Positions 30,252 to 41,501 are shown, counted from the first letter of the stretch. The stretch: 48,437 bases of DNA from Amphimedon queenslandica (GCF_000090795.2 NW_003546255.1:421303-469739), one strand, 5' to 3'. Program-made: numbers and translations. The notes: a model not told the origin generated them from the letters alone.

Positions 30252-32878
30252 ATGGCGCTATCTTCTGGGCCTAGTTCTTCTCTTGAAGGGAACCAGCAGT
30301 CACTACCAGATAGTCTTCTAGTGACACCAAGCCGACCACAGCAACGAAACACTACTCCAAATGAGGCTGGGAGGGAGACTGTCCCTACAAATGGAGCAGA
30401 GTCCATGGTGAGAGAAAATTCAAAGCTTTTTTAATGCCAAGATTTTCTTTTTTTAGATGAATCAGTTCTTTTCTCACCCTCCATCATTTACCGATACTAT
30501 TTTACAAGATCCACCTCAGCCTCAGCTTAGCGCCGCTCAACACAAGCTTTCTCATCTTTTTGAGAACGAGGTACAGGCGTACGAACACCTAACAGAGGTA
30601 AATAAATAAATAAATAATATTGATCCATTTTACCAAGAGTAGATAATAGAAGAGAGTGTCCTACTGTGATATACCCCCTGCTTCATCACGTCGTAGAATT
30701 GAAGAGTCACATTCAGGATATTTTCAGTATTTTATTTGAGTAGTTATTATATTGCTAGTTATTTTTGAATAACTACTNNNNNNNNNNATTATCTACTCTT
30801 GATTTTACATGTACATATTATTGTTCATTTTTTAAAAGATGCAATTTTTGCGTCATCTTATAATGCACGTATGTACATGTATTCATGTAATACATATAGG
30901 AAAATTGGAAGTATCCGGAGTATCCTTTGGCAAGAATAAAGAAGATAATGAGAATGGATGAAGATGTACAGGTATATGTACATTATAGAGAGTTGCTCTT
31001 ATTTATAAAATAATGCGCCTGCTTTGTAGATGATAAGTGGCGAAGTCCCGATAATATTTTCGAAAGCCATTGAGCTTTTTGTATCGGAGCTAACCCTGAG
31101 GGCGTGGATATACACTGAGGAGACGAAAAGAAGGACTATACAGGTAGAAAAATTAGTATCATGAAGGCTACTATATGATCTTTCTCTCTCTCTCTCTTCT
31201 TTCTTTTATTAGCGTAGTGACATAGCAATGGCTATAGCTAAGAATGACATGTTTGATTTTCTGATTGACATTGTACCTAGAGAAGAAATACATGTACACT
31301 CGCGTTCAAGATCACACCACAAAGCAAGTTTAATATTATTATTGTACTGTTAGTATACTATTAGGATATTATTGGTATACCCCTGGGTTTTCACAAACCA
31401 TGTTAAAAATTTATAAAAATTCTAATTTTGATTCCAATTAGCTGAAAATTTCTACACAGCATTAGAACATGTATATGTATTAGAAAATATTAATATTATA
31501 AAAATGGAGAATTGTCTCCTTTTCAATTTGTCAAAATTTGGCCCGAGACTGTGTACTATACAGTACAGGAACTTTTACCTGATCTTGAAGTAACTTTAAA
31601 AAATTACTGACAAGAAGCTGAGGACTATGCCAAGATCCTCTGGGAAATGTTGGTATATTCTTTGTCTATATGTAGGATTCTTTATCTAACGTGACAGAGC
31701 CTCAATCATCTGCTCTTTCTCTCAATCCTGACGTACTACAAACTTACTTGCAGCTAATGTCGCAGCAGCTGGAACAGGACAATAGAGACGAGGACAATGA
31801 AAGTGAAGGAGTTAGTTCGGCCACTTCACAGGTATTGCAACAGGTGAGCCATTCATCATTACTGTTAGGAGGAGAAGTATTAAATATATAAGTATAAACA
31901 TTCTTTCTTTCTTTCTTATTGTAGTTACAAGTGATTCAGCAATTGACTCAAACTGGGCAACAAACGACTCAAGAGGAACCAAATCCACTTCCTCCTCCTC
32001 CTCCTTCATCTGCTTCTGCTCCTCTTTCTCATCCTCCTCCTCTCACTAGTGTCCCAGTGTCTTCTACTCATGATACACCACCACCACCACCTGCTCTGAT
32101 ACCATCAGACAATATACAGCAAGAACAGCAGCAGGTAAGATCCAATTTATTATCTAACCTTGAAGAGTTTTGGGTAAGCATCGCAGCATTAATTCAATCC
32201 TCTTCTCTTATTCACATCTCTCTCTCTCTCTGATTTTGTAACTTGTATACTTAAAATCTCTTTGCTTTCCTCTTTCTTTCCCTCTTCATTATGGTAGGAT
32301 GCACAAGTTCTACCTGCTCCTCTAACTTCTCTACCTCAGTTGATCCCGTCCACAGATTCTTCCATACTAGTACCTTCTAGTCATTCAAATGATGAATTGC
32401 TAGTTCAACCAGGTATAGCCAGATCATCCTTTCCCCCTCTCTTTTTTCTGTCGTCTATTATTAATCATTAATTATTTAGAAGTCTTGCACTATTCTTCAC
32501 ACGAGCACTCCGCCGCTGACATTAATAATTTGTTATCTTCAAACCCAATTGACTCCATTCCTGTTACCACGTCTCAGTTCTTCAACGTAGCTCCTCTACC
32601 TCCTCCTCTCTCTTCCTCTATTGCTCAGTCGCAAGTTGTTTCTCAAGGTATTGCTACTAAATTTAAGACACCACTTGGAAAGTTTGAGCTAAAAATGTCT
32701 GTCTGTAAAATTGTACCAATTAACTATAGCTCCAACTTTCTGTGTACTGTCTGTTTTTGCAGAAAATTTGTTGTAGGATTTATAATTTTTAAAAATTTTC
32801 TTCTTTGTTGTTTCAGATCAGAACCAATATCAAGATCAAGGCTTAGCTCAATATTCATCATCAGATAATCACTTTTAA
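30252..32878 (+). CDS. NFYC: Nuclear transcription factor Y subunit gamma
   Basis: Ten exons: 30252-30407, 30457-30597, 30900-30971, 31030-31143, 31213-31323, 31676-31843, 31925-32134, 32298-32412, 32480-32647, 32817-32878; about 438 residues. The histone-fold core (about 100-165) is unmistakable: [57 protein letters not shown] and [17 protein letters not shown] pairs with NF-YB through histone folds and, with NF-YA, binds CCAAT boxes. The N-terminal 95 residues and the Q/P/S-rich C-terminal 270 residues are low-complexity activation-type sequence. The end of exon 5 is uncertain: a GC donor (GCAAGT at 31324) or a GT donor at 31294 both keep phase. Intron 5 contains a family A repeat; intron 2 holds the N gap. 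Start context is AAAGATGGCGCT. Confidence 0.92.
30778..30787. other. Assembly gap (10 N)
   Basis: Ten unknown bases within NFYC intron 2, where flanking TTATTATAT/ATTATCTACTC-like sequence suggests a collapsed AT-rich repeat or hairpin (AGAGTAGATAAT at 30639 and ATTATCTACTCT at 30788 are inverted copies). Confidence 0.95.
31375..31605. repeat. Family A repeat unit in NFYC intron 5
   Basis: One unit with TTTCTACACAGCATTAGAAC and CTATACAGTACAGGAACTTT. It lies wholly within the intron between exons 5 and 6 of NFYC. Confidence 0.8.
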
Positions 32879-33084
32879 GAGTCAGAGGCATATTCACAAT
32901 TGCAAGTACATTCAAGTTCTCCCATTTTTGTGGGCAATATTTAACTACAACTGAACTTAATGCCAAAAGACATTTTTATCCTTGAAACTATAATATAAAT
33001 ACTAAATACTAAATAGATATGAATATATATTATACAAGAATTTACATTACAGGTATTAATGATTCTTGCCCCCTCTCTCTCTCT

Positions 33085-33717
33085 TCAGTTCTTCTTAATG
33101 ACAAATACAAGTGCAGAGCTTTCATTGTGGTACGGCATGTCAGGCATCTCGATTAACTTGCAATTGCATTCATCTATAACCTTTTCCCATTCCTTCTCGG
33201 TCAAGGTGTAAAGGTCTTTCTTGACTGTCGTTATAAAATAGCCACCTTTCTTGAGAACACGGATTAAATTAGGTAGACAGCTTGGCCCACAGTGAGACTT
33301 TGAAAATACTCCAGAGCTTACGATGCTGTCGAAGAAACCCTCTTCATAAGGTAGCTCGGCCTTCAAGTCGATGACTTTCAAGTCTTGATATATCCCCTTT
33401 TGCTTCGCTTCTTCAAGCATCCCTGGGCTATAGTCGCCTCCATAAAGCTCGACATTATCTAGGGAGACGACAGTGTTTACTTGCTGCCCAAGCAAGCCCG
33501 TACCACAGCCGGCATCAAGTATCCTAGGGCGCCTTCCTTCTGGTATGTCCTGACTGCAATATTGGCTCCATTTTGAAAGGACGCTGTTGAATCCAATATA
33601 ATTCAGTTTTGTTCCTATCAGCTCGTCGTATTTTGAAGCCCATTTGTTGTAACTATCAGGGCCTCCATCTTTCCTCACGGCTCGGACGAGCTCCATAGCT
33701 TCTTCTACCAATGCCAT
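33085..33717 (-). CDS. METTL27/WBSCR27-like SAM-dependent methyltransferase, copy 1 (most diverged)
   Basis: Intronless, 210 residues. Class I methyltransferase landmarks: WASKYDELIG pre-motif, motif I ILDAGCGTGLLGQQV (about 67-80), acidic motif II VELYGGDYSPGMLEEA, motif post-I LPYEEGFFDSIVSSG, and VLKKGGYFITTVKK. The order and spacing follow human METTL27 (WBSCR27), whose substrate is unknown. This copy lies furthest right in transcription order and is only moderately similar to the other four, so it may be the founder or the oldest split. It probably acts in the cytosol, since no signal or membrane segment is seen. Confidence 0.85.
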   Translation of the reverse strand: MALVEEAMELVRAVRKDGGPDSYNKWASKYDELIGTKLNYIGFNSVLSKWSQYCSQDIPEGRRPRILDAGCGTGLLGQQVNTVVSLDNVELYGGDYSPGMLEEAKQKGIYQDLKVIDLKAELPYEEGFFDSIVSSGVFSKSHCGPSCLPNLIRVLKKGGYFITTVKKDLYTLTEKEWEKVIDECNCKLIEMPDMPYHNESSALVFVIKKN

Positions 33718-34040
33718 TATTTCCTTGTAGATACTTGTTAGACTAATTCAGACAACCAACAGCAAACCTAACAAAAAACTTAGACAGAAGTCAAGTTTAA
33801 TTAAGTCAAGGGTCACAATGACTATTGTCAGTACACGTGGGGAAAAAGGTCACCTGTTGTAGTAATTAATGACAAAAGAAACTGAGAAAAGTAAACTCAT
33901 GATTGCTTGAGGTCACAGAGCTCATGCTATCTTCATGCACTAAGGTACTCATTAAAAGACTTGTGCAACAATAAACTTTTAAATTTATAAATAAAATTCT
34001 AACGGTATCTATCATTATCTAACACAGAACTTCAGTTAGT
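33718..34040. other. Spacer between methyltransferase copies 1 and 2
   Basis: AT-rich spacer of 323 bp with no gene. It presumably contains the copy 1 promoter and the copy 2 3' UTR. Confidence 0.4.
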
Positions 34041-34703
34041 CTAATTGTTTTTCTTGATAACAAGACTTATTCCTTTTTCCAAAGTGTGATAAGGTATGTC
34101 ACATGATTCGAGCAGCGTGCAATTAGATTCCTTCATATATTTATCCCAATCGTCTTTCGCCTCTTCATAAAACGTTTTACGAGAAGTGGTAATGAGAAGG
34201 CCACCTTTCTTCAGTACCCTGAATATGTTGGGAAGACAATCCGGGCCACAGTGACCTACAAGGAATACACCACAAGTAATGACACTATCAAAGAACTCTT
34301 CTTCATATGGAAGCTCTTTCTTTAAGTCGATCACTTGAAGATCAACATAGCCAGCGTTGCCTTTTTTCGCTTTCACTTCCTCCAGCATCTCAGGAGTGAT
34401 GTCACCACCATAGAGCTCAACATTATCCATTGGAAATACAGTCCCCATGTATTCACCTACTAGCCCAGTACCACAGCCTGCATCCAGTATCCTATGCTTC
34501 CTTCCACTAGCTGCTTGAGCCTGGAGGGACTCAGGGCTGTAATGCTCCATCCATTTGGTAACAATACTCTTGGGAGCAGCCCATTCCATCTTCTCCAACT
34601 GTTCATCATAGGTCTTGGCCCAGCCACGATAAGCATCGCTCGATCCATCACCTTTCTCAGTTGCACGAATGGACTGTACAGCTTCTTCCCTGTCTGAAGA
34701 CAT
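34041..34703 (-). CDS. METTL27/WBSCR27-like methyltransferase, copy 2
   Basis: Intronless, 220 residues from the ATG at 34703 (MSSDREEAVQSIRATEKGDG). An upstream in-frame ATG at 34745 adds 14 residues that do not match the paralogues. Motif I ILDAGCGTGLVGEYMG, motif II NVELYGGDITPEMLEEVK, post-I LPYEEEFFDSVITCGVF and VLKKGGLLITTSRK are present. The middle of the protein is nearly identical to copies 3-5, while the N-terminal 50 residues differ, a mosaic pattern suggesting gene conversion. A GGGTGTGGCTC promoter word lies just upstream (around 34749). Confidence 0.87.
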   Translation of the reverse strand: MSSDREEAVQSIRATEKGDGSSDAYRGWAKTYDEQLEKMEWAAPKSIVTKWMEHYSPESLQAQAASGRKHRILDAGCGTGLVGEYMGTVFPMDNVELYGGDITPEMLEEVKAKKGNAGYVDLQVIDLKKELPYEEEFFDSVITCGVFLVGHCGPDCLPNIFRVLKKGGLLITTSRKTFYEEAKDDWDKYMKESNCTLLESCDIPYHTLEKGISLVIKKNN

Positions 34704-34893
34704 GATTTTCCACTTTAAACTTCCAGCCAGCAGCCACTCCTGCAAAAAGGGTGTGGCTCAAATAATTCACACATTTTGTGTCATGAGTATGAGCATTGTT
34801 ACAAACAACAAAAGAACAATAAGCCTAAAGCCTAACCAAAATAAACCAAATTATAATAGATAATAATAATAATAATAAATACAAAACACTAGT

Positions 34894-35541
34894 CTAATTT
34901 TTCTTGATAACAAGACTTATTCCTTTTGCCAACGTGTGATAAGGTATGTCACACACTTCCAGTAGAGTGCAATTACACTCCTTTATGTGCTTATCCCAAC
35001 CCTCTTTTGTCTCTTCATAAAAAACTTTACGAGAAGTGGTAATGAGAAGCCCACCCTTCTTCAATACCCTGAATATGTTGGGAAGACAATCTGGACCACA
35101 ATGACCAACATAGAATACTCCAGAGCTTACGATACTATCAAAGAACTCTTCTTCATATGGAAGTTCTTTCTTCAAATTGATCACTTGAAGATCAGCATAG
35201 CCAGCGTTGCCTTTTTTCGCTTTCACTTCCTCCAGCATCTCAGGAGTGATGTCACCACCATAGAGCTCAACATTATCCATAGGAAATACAGTCCCCATGT
35301 ATTCACCTACTAGTCCAGTACCACAACCTGCATCCAGTACCCTATGCTTCCTTCCACTGGCCGTTGCTTGAGTCTGGAGGGACTCAGGGCTGTAATGCTC
35401 CATCCATTTGGTAACAATACTCTGGGGAGCAGCCCATTCTATTTTTTCTAAATGTTCGTCATAATCTTTTGCAAAGCTACTGTAGGTACTAGGTCCACCG
35501 TCCTTTTCACTTGCACGAATTGCCTGTTCAGTAGCAGACAT
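34894..35541 (-). CDS. METTL27/WBSCR27-like methyltransferase, copy 3
   Basis: Intronless, 215 residues. It carries the same motif series as copy 2: VLDAGCGTGLVGEYMG, ELYGGDITPEMLEEVK, LPYEEEFFDSIVSSGVFYV. The C-terminal 40 residues are nearly the same as in copy 5 (HIKECNCTLLEVCDIPYHTL), whereas the central part follows copy 2 (KKGNAGYADLQV). The mosaic suggests exchange between neighbours. The substrate is unknown; METTL27 family members bind SAM and methylate an unidentified small molecule or protein. Confidence 0.88.
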   Translation of the reverse strand: MSATEQAIRASEKDGGPSTYSSFAKDYDEHLEKIEWAAPQSIVTKWMEHYSPESLQTQATASGRKHRVLDAGCGTGLVGEYMGTVFPMDNVELYGGDITPEMLEEVKAKKGNAGYADLQVINLKKELPYEEEFFDSIVSSGVFYVGHCGPDCLPNIFRVLKKGGLLITTSRKVFYEETKEGWDKHIKECNCTLLEVCDIPYHTLAKGISLVIKKN

Positions 35542-35878
35542 TTTTCAAGAGCCTGATCCGCTTATAGTTCTTAATTGGCTGTGGCTGCATGTCTTGCATG
35601 CGGGCATGACAGGAAAAGGCGTGAGAACACTGATTGAATTGAACAATAACTTGCAAAAAGCATTGAATTAGATATAGTCGTTTTCACACAAAAAACTTAT
35701 AAATATCAAAACAAAAGGTCTTACAAATAAGCCAAAATCAAAAGATCTTATAAATAAGCCAAAATCAAAACTAGATCTTATAATAAGCCAAAGTCAAAAG
35801 GTCTTATAAATAAGCCACAATGCAGAATTAAGTATTATAACTATATATATAGCAAAATAAATAAGCATAAAAACCAGT
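35542..35878. repeat. Spacer with a ~31-bp minisatellite
   Basis: Positions about 35708-35818 hold four imperfect copies of AGGTCTTATAAATAAGCCA plus AAATCAAA. The rest of the spacer is AT-rich and holds the promoter of copy 3 (CATGTCTTGCATGCGGGCATG palindrome-like words near 35590-35610). Confidence 0.7.
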
Positions 35879-36544
35879 CTAATTTTTCTTGATAACAAGA
35901 CTTATTCCTTTTGCCAATGTATGATAAGGTATGTCAACTGCTTCCAGCAGTGTGCAATTAGATTCTCTTATGTACTTATCCCAACCCTCTTTTGTCTCTT
36001 CGTAGAATGCTTTACGAGAAGTGGTAACAAGGATACCACCCTTCTTCAGTACCCTGAATATGTTGGGAAGGCAATCTGGACCGCAGTGGGCAACGTAAAA
36101 TACTCCGGAGCTTACGATGCTGTCGAAATACTCTTCTTCGTATGGAAGCTCTTTCTTCAAATTGATGATTTTAAAATCCATGTAGCCTGCGTTTTTCTTC
36201 ATTTTCGCTTGCTCTATCATCTCAGGAGTGATGTCACCACCATAGAGCTCAACATTATCCATTTGTACTACAGTGCTCATGTATTCACCTACTAGCCCAG
36301 TACCACAGCCTGCATCCAGAATCCTATGCTTCCTTCCACTAGCTGCTTGAGCCTGGAGGGACTCAGGGCTGTAATGCTCCATCCATTTAGTAACAATGCT
36401 CTGCGGTGCAGCCCATTCTACTTGCTCAAACACTGCTTCGTAACCTGGTGCAAGGTCACGGTAGGTAGTAGGTCCACCATCTTTTTCAGTTGCACGGATT
36501 CTGGTCTTGACCTCTTCAAAGGTGAGTGTAGCTGCTGCAGACAT
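35879..36544 (-). CDS. METTL27/WBSCR27-like methyltransferase, copy 4
   Basis: Intronless, 221 residues from the ATG at 36544 (MSAAATLTFEEVKTRIRATE), the start that fits the paralogues best. The frame stays open to an ATG at 36661; this 39-residue extension (ARRFLSHHRIFSIRLASLVL) has no acidic residue except one near its end and is rich in R, S and L, so it would look like a mitochondrial presequence if translated. The core has all methyltransferase motifs (ILDAGCGTGLVGEYMS, ELYGGDITPEMIEQAK, LPYEEEYFDSIVSSG). Its central KMKKNAGYMDFKIINLK block is shared with copy 5. Confidence 0.86.
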   Translation of the reverse strand: MSAAATLTFEEVKTRIRATEKDGGPTTYRDLAPGYEAVFEQVEWAAPQSIVTKWMEHYSPESLQAQAASGRKHRILDAGCGTGLVGEYMSTVVQMDNVELYGGDITPEMIEQAKMKKNAGYMDFKIINLKKELPYEEEYFDSIVSSGVFYVAHCGPDCLPNIFRVLKKGGILVTTSRKAFYEETKEGWDKYIRESNCTLLEAVDIPYHTLAKGISLVIKKN

Positions 36545-36897
36545 CTTGTTCAAATCACTGAGTGACTGAGTCAATAGCACCAAGCTTGCTAGCCTTATAC
36601 TAAAGATCCTATGGTGTGATAAGAAGCGGCGTGCGCCCAGTGCTGAGTAGAATATGGCCAAGAGTATTCATAAAATAATTTCCCAACAAAAGAAGCAGCG
36701 ACCTTTGTTTCTGCACATGTTTAGCATGCACACAGCATGCATGACCTAATTAAAATTTTAGCCCTGCCTTATAAGGGTGTGGCTCAATGCACTTATAGCT
36801 ATAGATTGATTTATAGATAATATTGATTAGTAGTACTATAGTAAAACATAGAATGAATTATAAAATTCAATACCAAAAAATAAGTCATTAGATAAAA

Positions 36898-37542
36898 CTA
36901 ATTTTTCTTGATAACAAGACTTATTCCTTTTGCCAACGTGTGATAAGGTATGTCACACACTTCCAGTAGAGTGCAATTACATTCCTTTATGTGCTTATCC
37001 CAACCCTCTTTTGTCTCTTCATAAAACGCTTTACGAGAACTAGTAACAAGAAGGCCACCCTTCTTCAATACTCTGAATATGTTGGGAAGACAATCTGGGC
37101 CACAGTGACCTACAAGGAATACACCACAAGTAATGACACTATCAAAGAATTCTTCTTCATATGGAAGCTCTTTCTTCAAATTGATGATTTTAAAATCCAT
37201 GTAGCCTGTATTTTTCTTCATTTTCGCTTGCTCTATCATCTCAGGAGTGATGTCACCACCATAGAGCTCAACATTATCCATTGGAAATACAGTCCCCATG
37301 TATTCACCTACCAGCCCAGTACCACAGCCTGCATCCAGTATCCTATGCTTCCTTCCACTAGCTGCTTGAGTCTGGAGGGACTCAGGGCTGTATTGCTCCA
37401 TCCATTTACTGATTATACTTTGAGGACTTTGCAATCCTATTTTTATCATTTGTTCATCATAGTCTTTTGCCCAGCTTTTGTAAGCATCCGGTCCACCATC
37501 ATTTTCGACAGCATGAAGCTTTTCTGTGACCTCTTCTTCCAT
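36898..37542 (-). CDS. METTL27/WBSCR27-like methyltransferase, copy 5
   Basis: Intronless, 214 residues, with the same start arrangement as the others (MEEEVTEKLHAVENDGGPDA). Motif I ILDAGCGTGLVGEYMG and motif II as in copy 4, GVFLVGHCGPDC as in copy 2, C-terminus as in copy 3. The five genes all lie on one strand, are intronless and are spaced by 150-340 bp: an array from unequal crossing-over. The ancestor was probably a retrocopy or lost its introns before expansion. Confidence 0.88.
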   Translation of the reverse strand: MEEEVTEKLHAVENDGGPDAYKSWAKDYDEQMIKIGLQSPQSIISKWMEQYSPESLQTQAASGRKHRILDAGCGTGLVGEYMGTVFPMDNVELYGGDITPEMIEQAKMKKNTGYMDFKIINLKKELPYEEEFFDSVITCGVFLVGHCGPDCLPNIFRVLKKGGLLVTSSRKAFYEETKEGWDKHIKECNCTLLEVCDIPYHTLAKGISLVIKKN

Positions 37543-37690
37543 TGTTCATTCATAAGAAATTAAGAATATCTGTAATCTGCTCTATCAGATTTCATTGATT
37601 ATCAAGAGTCCATTATATTTTTCAGGCCGGGTAGCCCCACCCTCATTGGGTGGGGCTCAGTTTGCTGCAAAACAAGTGGGCGTTTCAAAC

Positions 37691-40600
37691 ATGGCAGATA
37701 CTACAAGCAACAGGAACGCACTTGAAATAAAGCTTACAGGAACGAAAAAAGGACTTGGTATAACTATAGTTGGTGGACACAACCCTAACAAGCCAGAAGA
37801 AGGCTCTGGCATTTACATTAAGGATATTTTGACTGGTCGTCTGGCACATGAGAATGGTATAGCATTCAGCAACTGCAGACCTATAATCCAAATGTTACTA
37901 TATATAGGTAAATTAAAAATTGGAGACCAGTTGCTGCAGGCAAATGATGAGAGTTTGGTTGATATATCAAATGAAAGGTATGTAGATTTTAATGCTAAAA
38001 GTTGTCAGTACGATCTCTTTCCCAGAGCTGTTGAAATATTAAGATCTTGTGCTGCTACTGACACAATAAGTTTACTTATAGCCCGTGATGAGATTGCACA
38101 AACTGAATATCAAAGGCTCTCAGTTCCAAACAAGGCACAATCAGGTATCATTAATGTTATAAGGAAGCATCTTATTGTCATATAATGCATGCATTTTGCA
38201 GATGCAGACTATGAGGATAATAGGACTGACCCAGAAACTGGAGGAGATGAGGAGAATGGGTCCCTCACTCCAGTCTCTTATACTAGTGATTCAAGCAGTG
38301 AAGAAGAGCAGGTCAGCAAATGAAAAGAAATGAAACAGTATGGTGTAACAACTGATGATATTTAATCTTTTACAGAGGACCAGCGTAGATCCAATGCAGC
38401 TTTCATCAAGAAATAGGCCACTCTCTGCCATTTCTGATGTTTCAGGCCCACCTCCTCCTCTACCAAGCTCACCACCACCAGATGATGATGCTAATAACAA
38501 TACAGTATTATCCGCATATGAGCCAAGACAAGCTGAAATCAATCTCTCAATGGCTGGCAGTGAGGTGGCAGCAATTGCAGCAAGAAGGTATGAAGAGCTT
38601 GAGCTAAACATTATAAGAAGCCAAAGCAAAGGCCCGTGCTTGGCCCCAATTTATATTACATTTTCTGATACACCAATACTAGACTATACTGTGCTTATTC
38701 TGTAGGAGACCACTTCAAGATGAGAAAGAAGCTGCAGGCTCTACTAGTATTCCAACAGCAACAGTTCATACTGATGTACCTGCTGTAACTGTTAGTAACG
38801 TACAACCTGCTTTGTGGACTGAGAGATATATTCCATCACCCGAGGGGACACCCACTAGGGCAATGTTTAGCTTACCTTCTGATGCTCCAGCCACATATAT
38901 AAAAAGAAATGGTAAAATTAAGATTACAAAAAGTCACTTCAATTACACTTCCATTTTTAGCTTCAGGCCCTAAGATTGAGAACAAGAGAATATCACCACA
39001 AGAAATAACCGAGTTAGCTAAGTCAAGGGGCGAAGAAACTGATGACAAAGGGACAAAGAAACGCGGACAACTTTCTGGGCCTGATTACAAAAGACTCTCA
39101 GTTGATCCTCGGAATAAGTTTGCCTTCAGTAAACTGATACTGGTAATAATCCTATAGTGCCCTAGAGCACACTTATTATTCAACTCTCGATGCAATATAA
39201 TTACAGGCATTGAATTATATTGAGGAAAAAGGAATTACATCAGAGCAAGAGGAAAAGATTAGGGACTCTCTTAATGTTGATTCAGATGGCAAGGTACATA
39301 AACACTAGCATGCTTAGTCTAATTGTATTATTATCATTTTTCAAGGTTGTTTATGATGAATTTGTTAAAGTTGTTCAACGCCTGTTACCGGCTATCGAAT
39401 TGGATCGGGTTAAACTTGTCGAGGCACTTCAAAAGAAAATACCAGTGCCAGAATTTGCTCCAAAACCACAGCCAAACTTTCAAACAACTGTAGGACATTG
39501 CTATTATATTCTTATATGATTGTTTGGTAGATTATATCCCGTGAAGATCCCAAAGAAGATGCAGGAGCTGTTCCAATGGTTCAAAACATTGCCTATAAAC
39601 CATTGGCTCACCAAGGTCAGCTATTGGAGAGATTATAATGTGATAAAGTATAGCTAATACTCTTTCTATAAACAGACAGCCAAGTTGTTGAGCAGTTGCG
39701 ATTAGCTATAGCAAAGAGAGACAGTGCTATGAAAGAAGTTGAGCATCTCAAAGTATGTCAGTAGATGGAGTGCAATAAAAAGTAATAAAAATGATTCTTT
39801 TAACAGGCAAAACTGAAACAAGAGACAATTGAGAAAGAGAGAGCAATGGCAGCCAATGCTAGATGGAATGAGGAGAGAGAGACACTTAGAGTAAATTAAT
39901 TAATGTAATTATGAAGCATAATGACTTATGGATTATATCTCTAGGACCGGTTGTCAGATAAGGAGAAAGAAATAGAGAGTCTGGCAAAGAAAGTGAGAGA
40001 GCAAAAAACAGTAAGTGAATTTGTAAAATTATTTATAAATTTATTTCAATGTCTACTCTTTATTTTAAACAGAAGATTGAGAAACTGGTAAGTTGATTTA
40101 TTTTAGGGAGAACTTGCATGGCTTCATGAACATGTACATACTAATGAGTGGACATTACCAATTTACAATCAATGGATCTAAAATTCAAATTATAGAATAT
40201 ATATATATACATATATATATTATATTTTAATCATTTTTTTGTAGACTACTAGTGACAATTGTAAGAAAATAGCCTCGCAGGATTGCGAGTTGAGGAAAAA
40301 GAATGACACACTTAGAAGATATCAAGTAGCTACAGAGCAGCTCTCCCAGTTTTTGGAAGTAAGAAAACACATCCTTTTTTTATGTTACTATGCCTTCTGC
40401 CATATAGAAATGCCAAGAAGTACTTGCTAACTCTGACACAGAGCAAATAGTGTAAGACAATATTCTTGAATACTTTTAGAAGTTTATATAGCACACTAGT
40501 TTCTACTAATATTGAATTTTCGTTTTTTAATTTTCTTAAGGTATCATCCACAAGGAAGAGGCGACTTTGTTACTAGGGGAGATCCCATCACAGGGAATCC

Positions 40601-41280
40601 CCGCCCACCTCCTTTCGTTTCGAAAAATGCTCGTAAATCCGCCAACACTCTAGCACAAGAAGCCAAAGAAACTATGCTGGCAGTTAAACGCATACTAAGT
40701 GCTGGAGGTAACCATTATATTAATTTTTAAAATAATAACGTATAGTGGGAAATTTTTGCGGCCCAAAATTTTTGTGGATTTTGCATTTTTTCAAAATTTA
40801 TGAAAATAAAATTCGCGAAAATCAATTTAATACAGTTCAAGATGGCCAAAAATTATAAAAAATTAAAGCCATGAAATTGATTTTTAGACAAATCCGCAAA
40901 AATTTTGTGCACTAAAACTTCCCACTCTACAGTAGTTTACTTATATTTAATTAAAATTATACTTAATTTAATTAGAAAGCAAAATTCAGTTTATACTTTT
41001 ACTTTGTAACAGTAGAGTTGCCAGAAGGCTGGGAAGTGGCATATACAGCAGACGGGGAGAAATACTACATTAAGTAAGGACAATATACCACACACTGAGA
41101 GTTATACAGATACAAATTTTATTCATTGCACATTTTAATTTTTCCCCTTATAGCCACGGGAACCGAAAAACAAGTTGGGAACATCCTGAAACAAGGTTAT
41201 CCACAGGAGGAGGAGGAGGAGGAGGAGGTGATCAAAATGCAAAGACGAAACCATACTCTAAAGCAGTGAAACAACGCTAG
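37691..41280 (+). CDS. STXBP4: Syntaxin-binding protein 4 (Synip) homologue: PDZ, EF-hand-like, coiled coil, WW
   Basis: Nineteen exons: 37691-37856, 37908-37977, 38026-38144, 38202-38311, 38376-38587, 38706-38911, 38961-39142, 39207-39293, 39346-39489, 39531-39615, 39676-39752, 39807-39890, 39945-40010, 40073-40087, 40245-40358, 40408-40451, 40541-40707, 41013-41073, 41154-41280; 711 residues. PDZ domain (about 8-95): KKGLGITIVGGHN, GIYIKDILTGRLA, LKIGDQLLQAND. Next come a disordered P/S-rich linker, an EF-hand-like segment (NVDSDGKVVYDEFVKVV, about 410-430), a coiled coil (about 495-600: VVEQLRLAIAKRDSAMKEVE onward) and a C-terminal WW domain (LPEGWEVAYTADGEKYYINH, then SWEHPE). This order is that of STXBP4/Synip, which binds syntaxin-4 and controls SNARE-driven vesicle fusion. 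Exon 14 is only 15 nt. Introns 1 and 2 (51 and 48 nt) are stop-free multiples of three. Confidence 0.9.
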
Positions 41281-41501
41281 AGCAGCTAACAACTAACACA
41301 CACCATACAGACTGTATTAAGTATACTCTTAAGTTCTATTATAATTATATTAGAGACTATCTTGTTGGTGATATTTTTTAACATACAACTTTGTATAATG
41401 TATTGGTCGTAAAAATAATAATGTATTTGTTCATAGTACCTGGAAGAAGTCATTTTATATATTATATATTTTTTCGTGAGTACTTCTTTTTTTTGTCTCT
41501 G

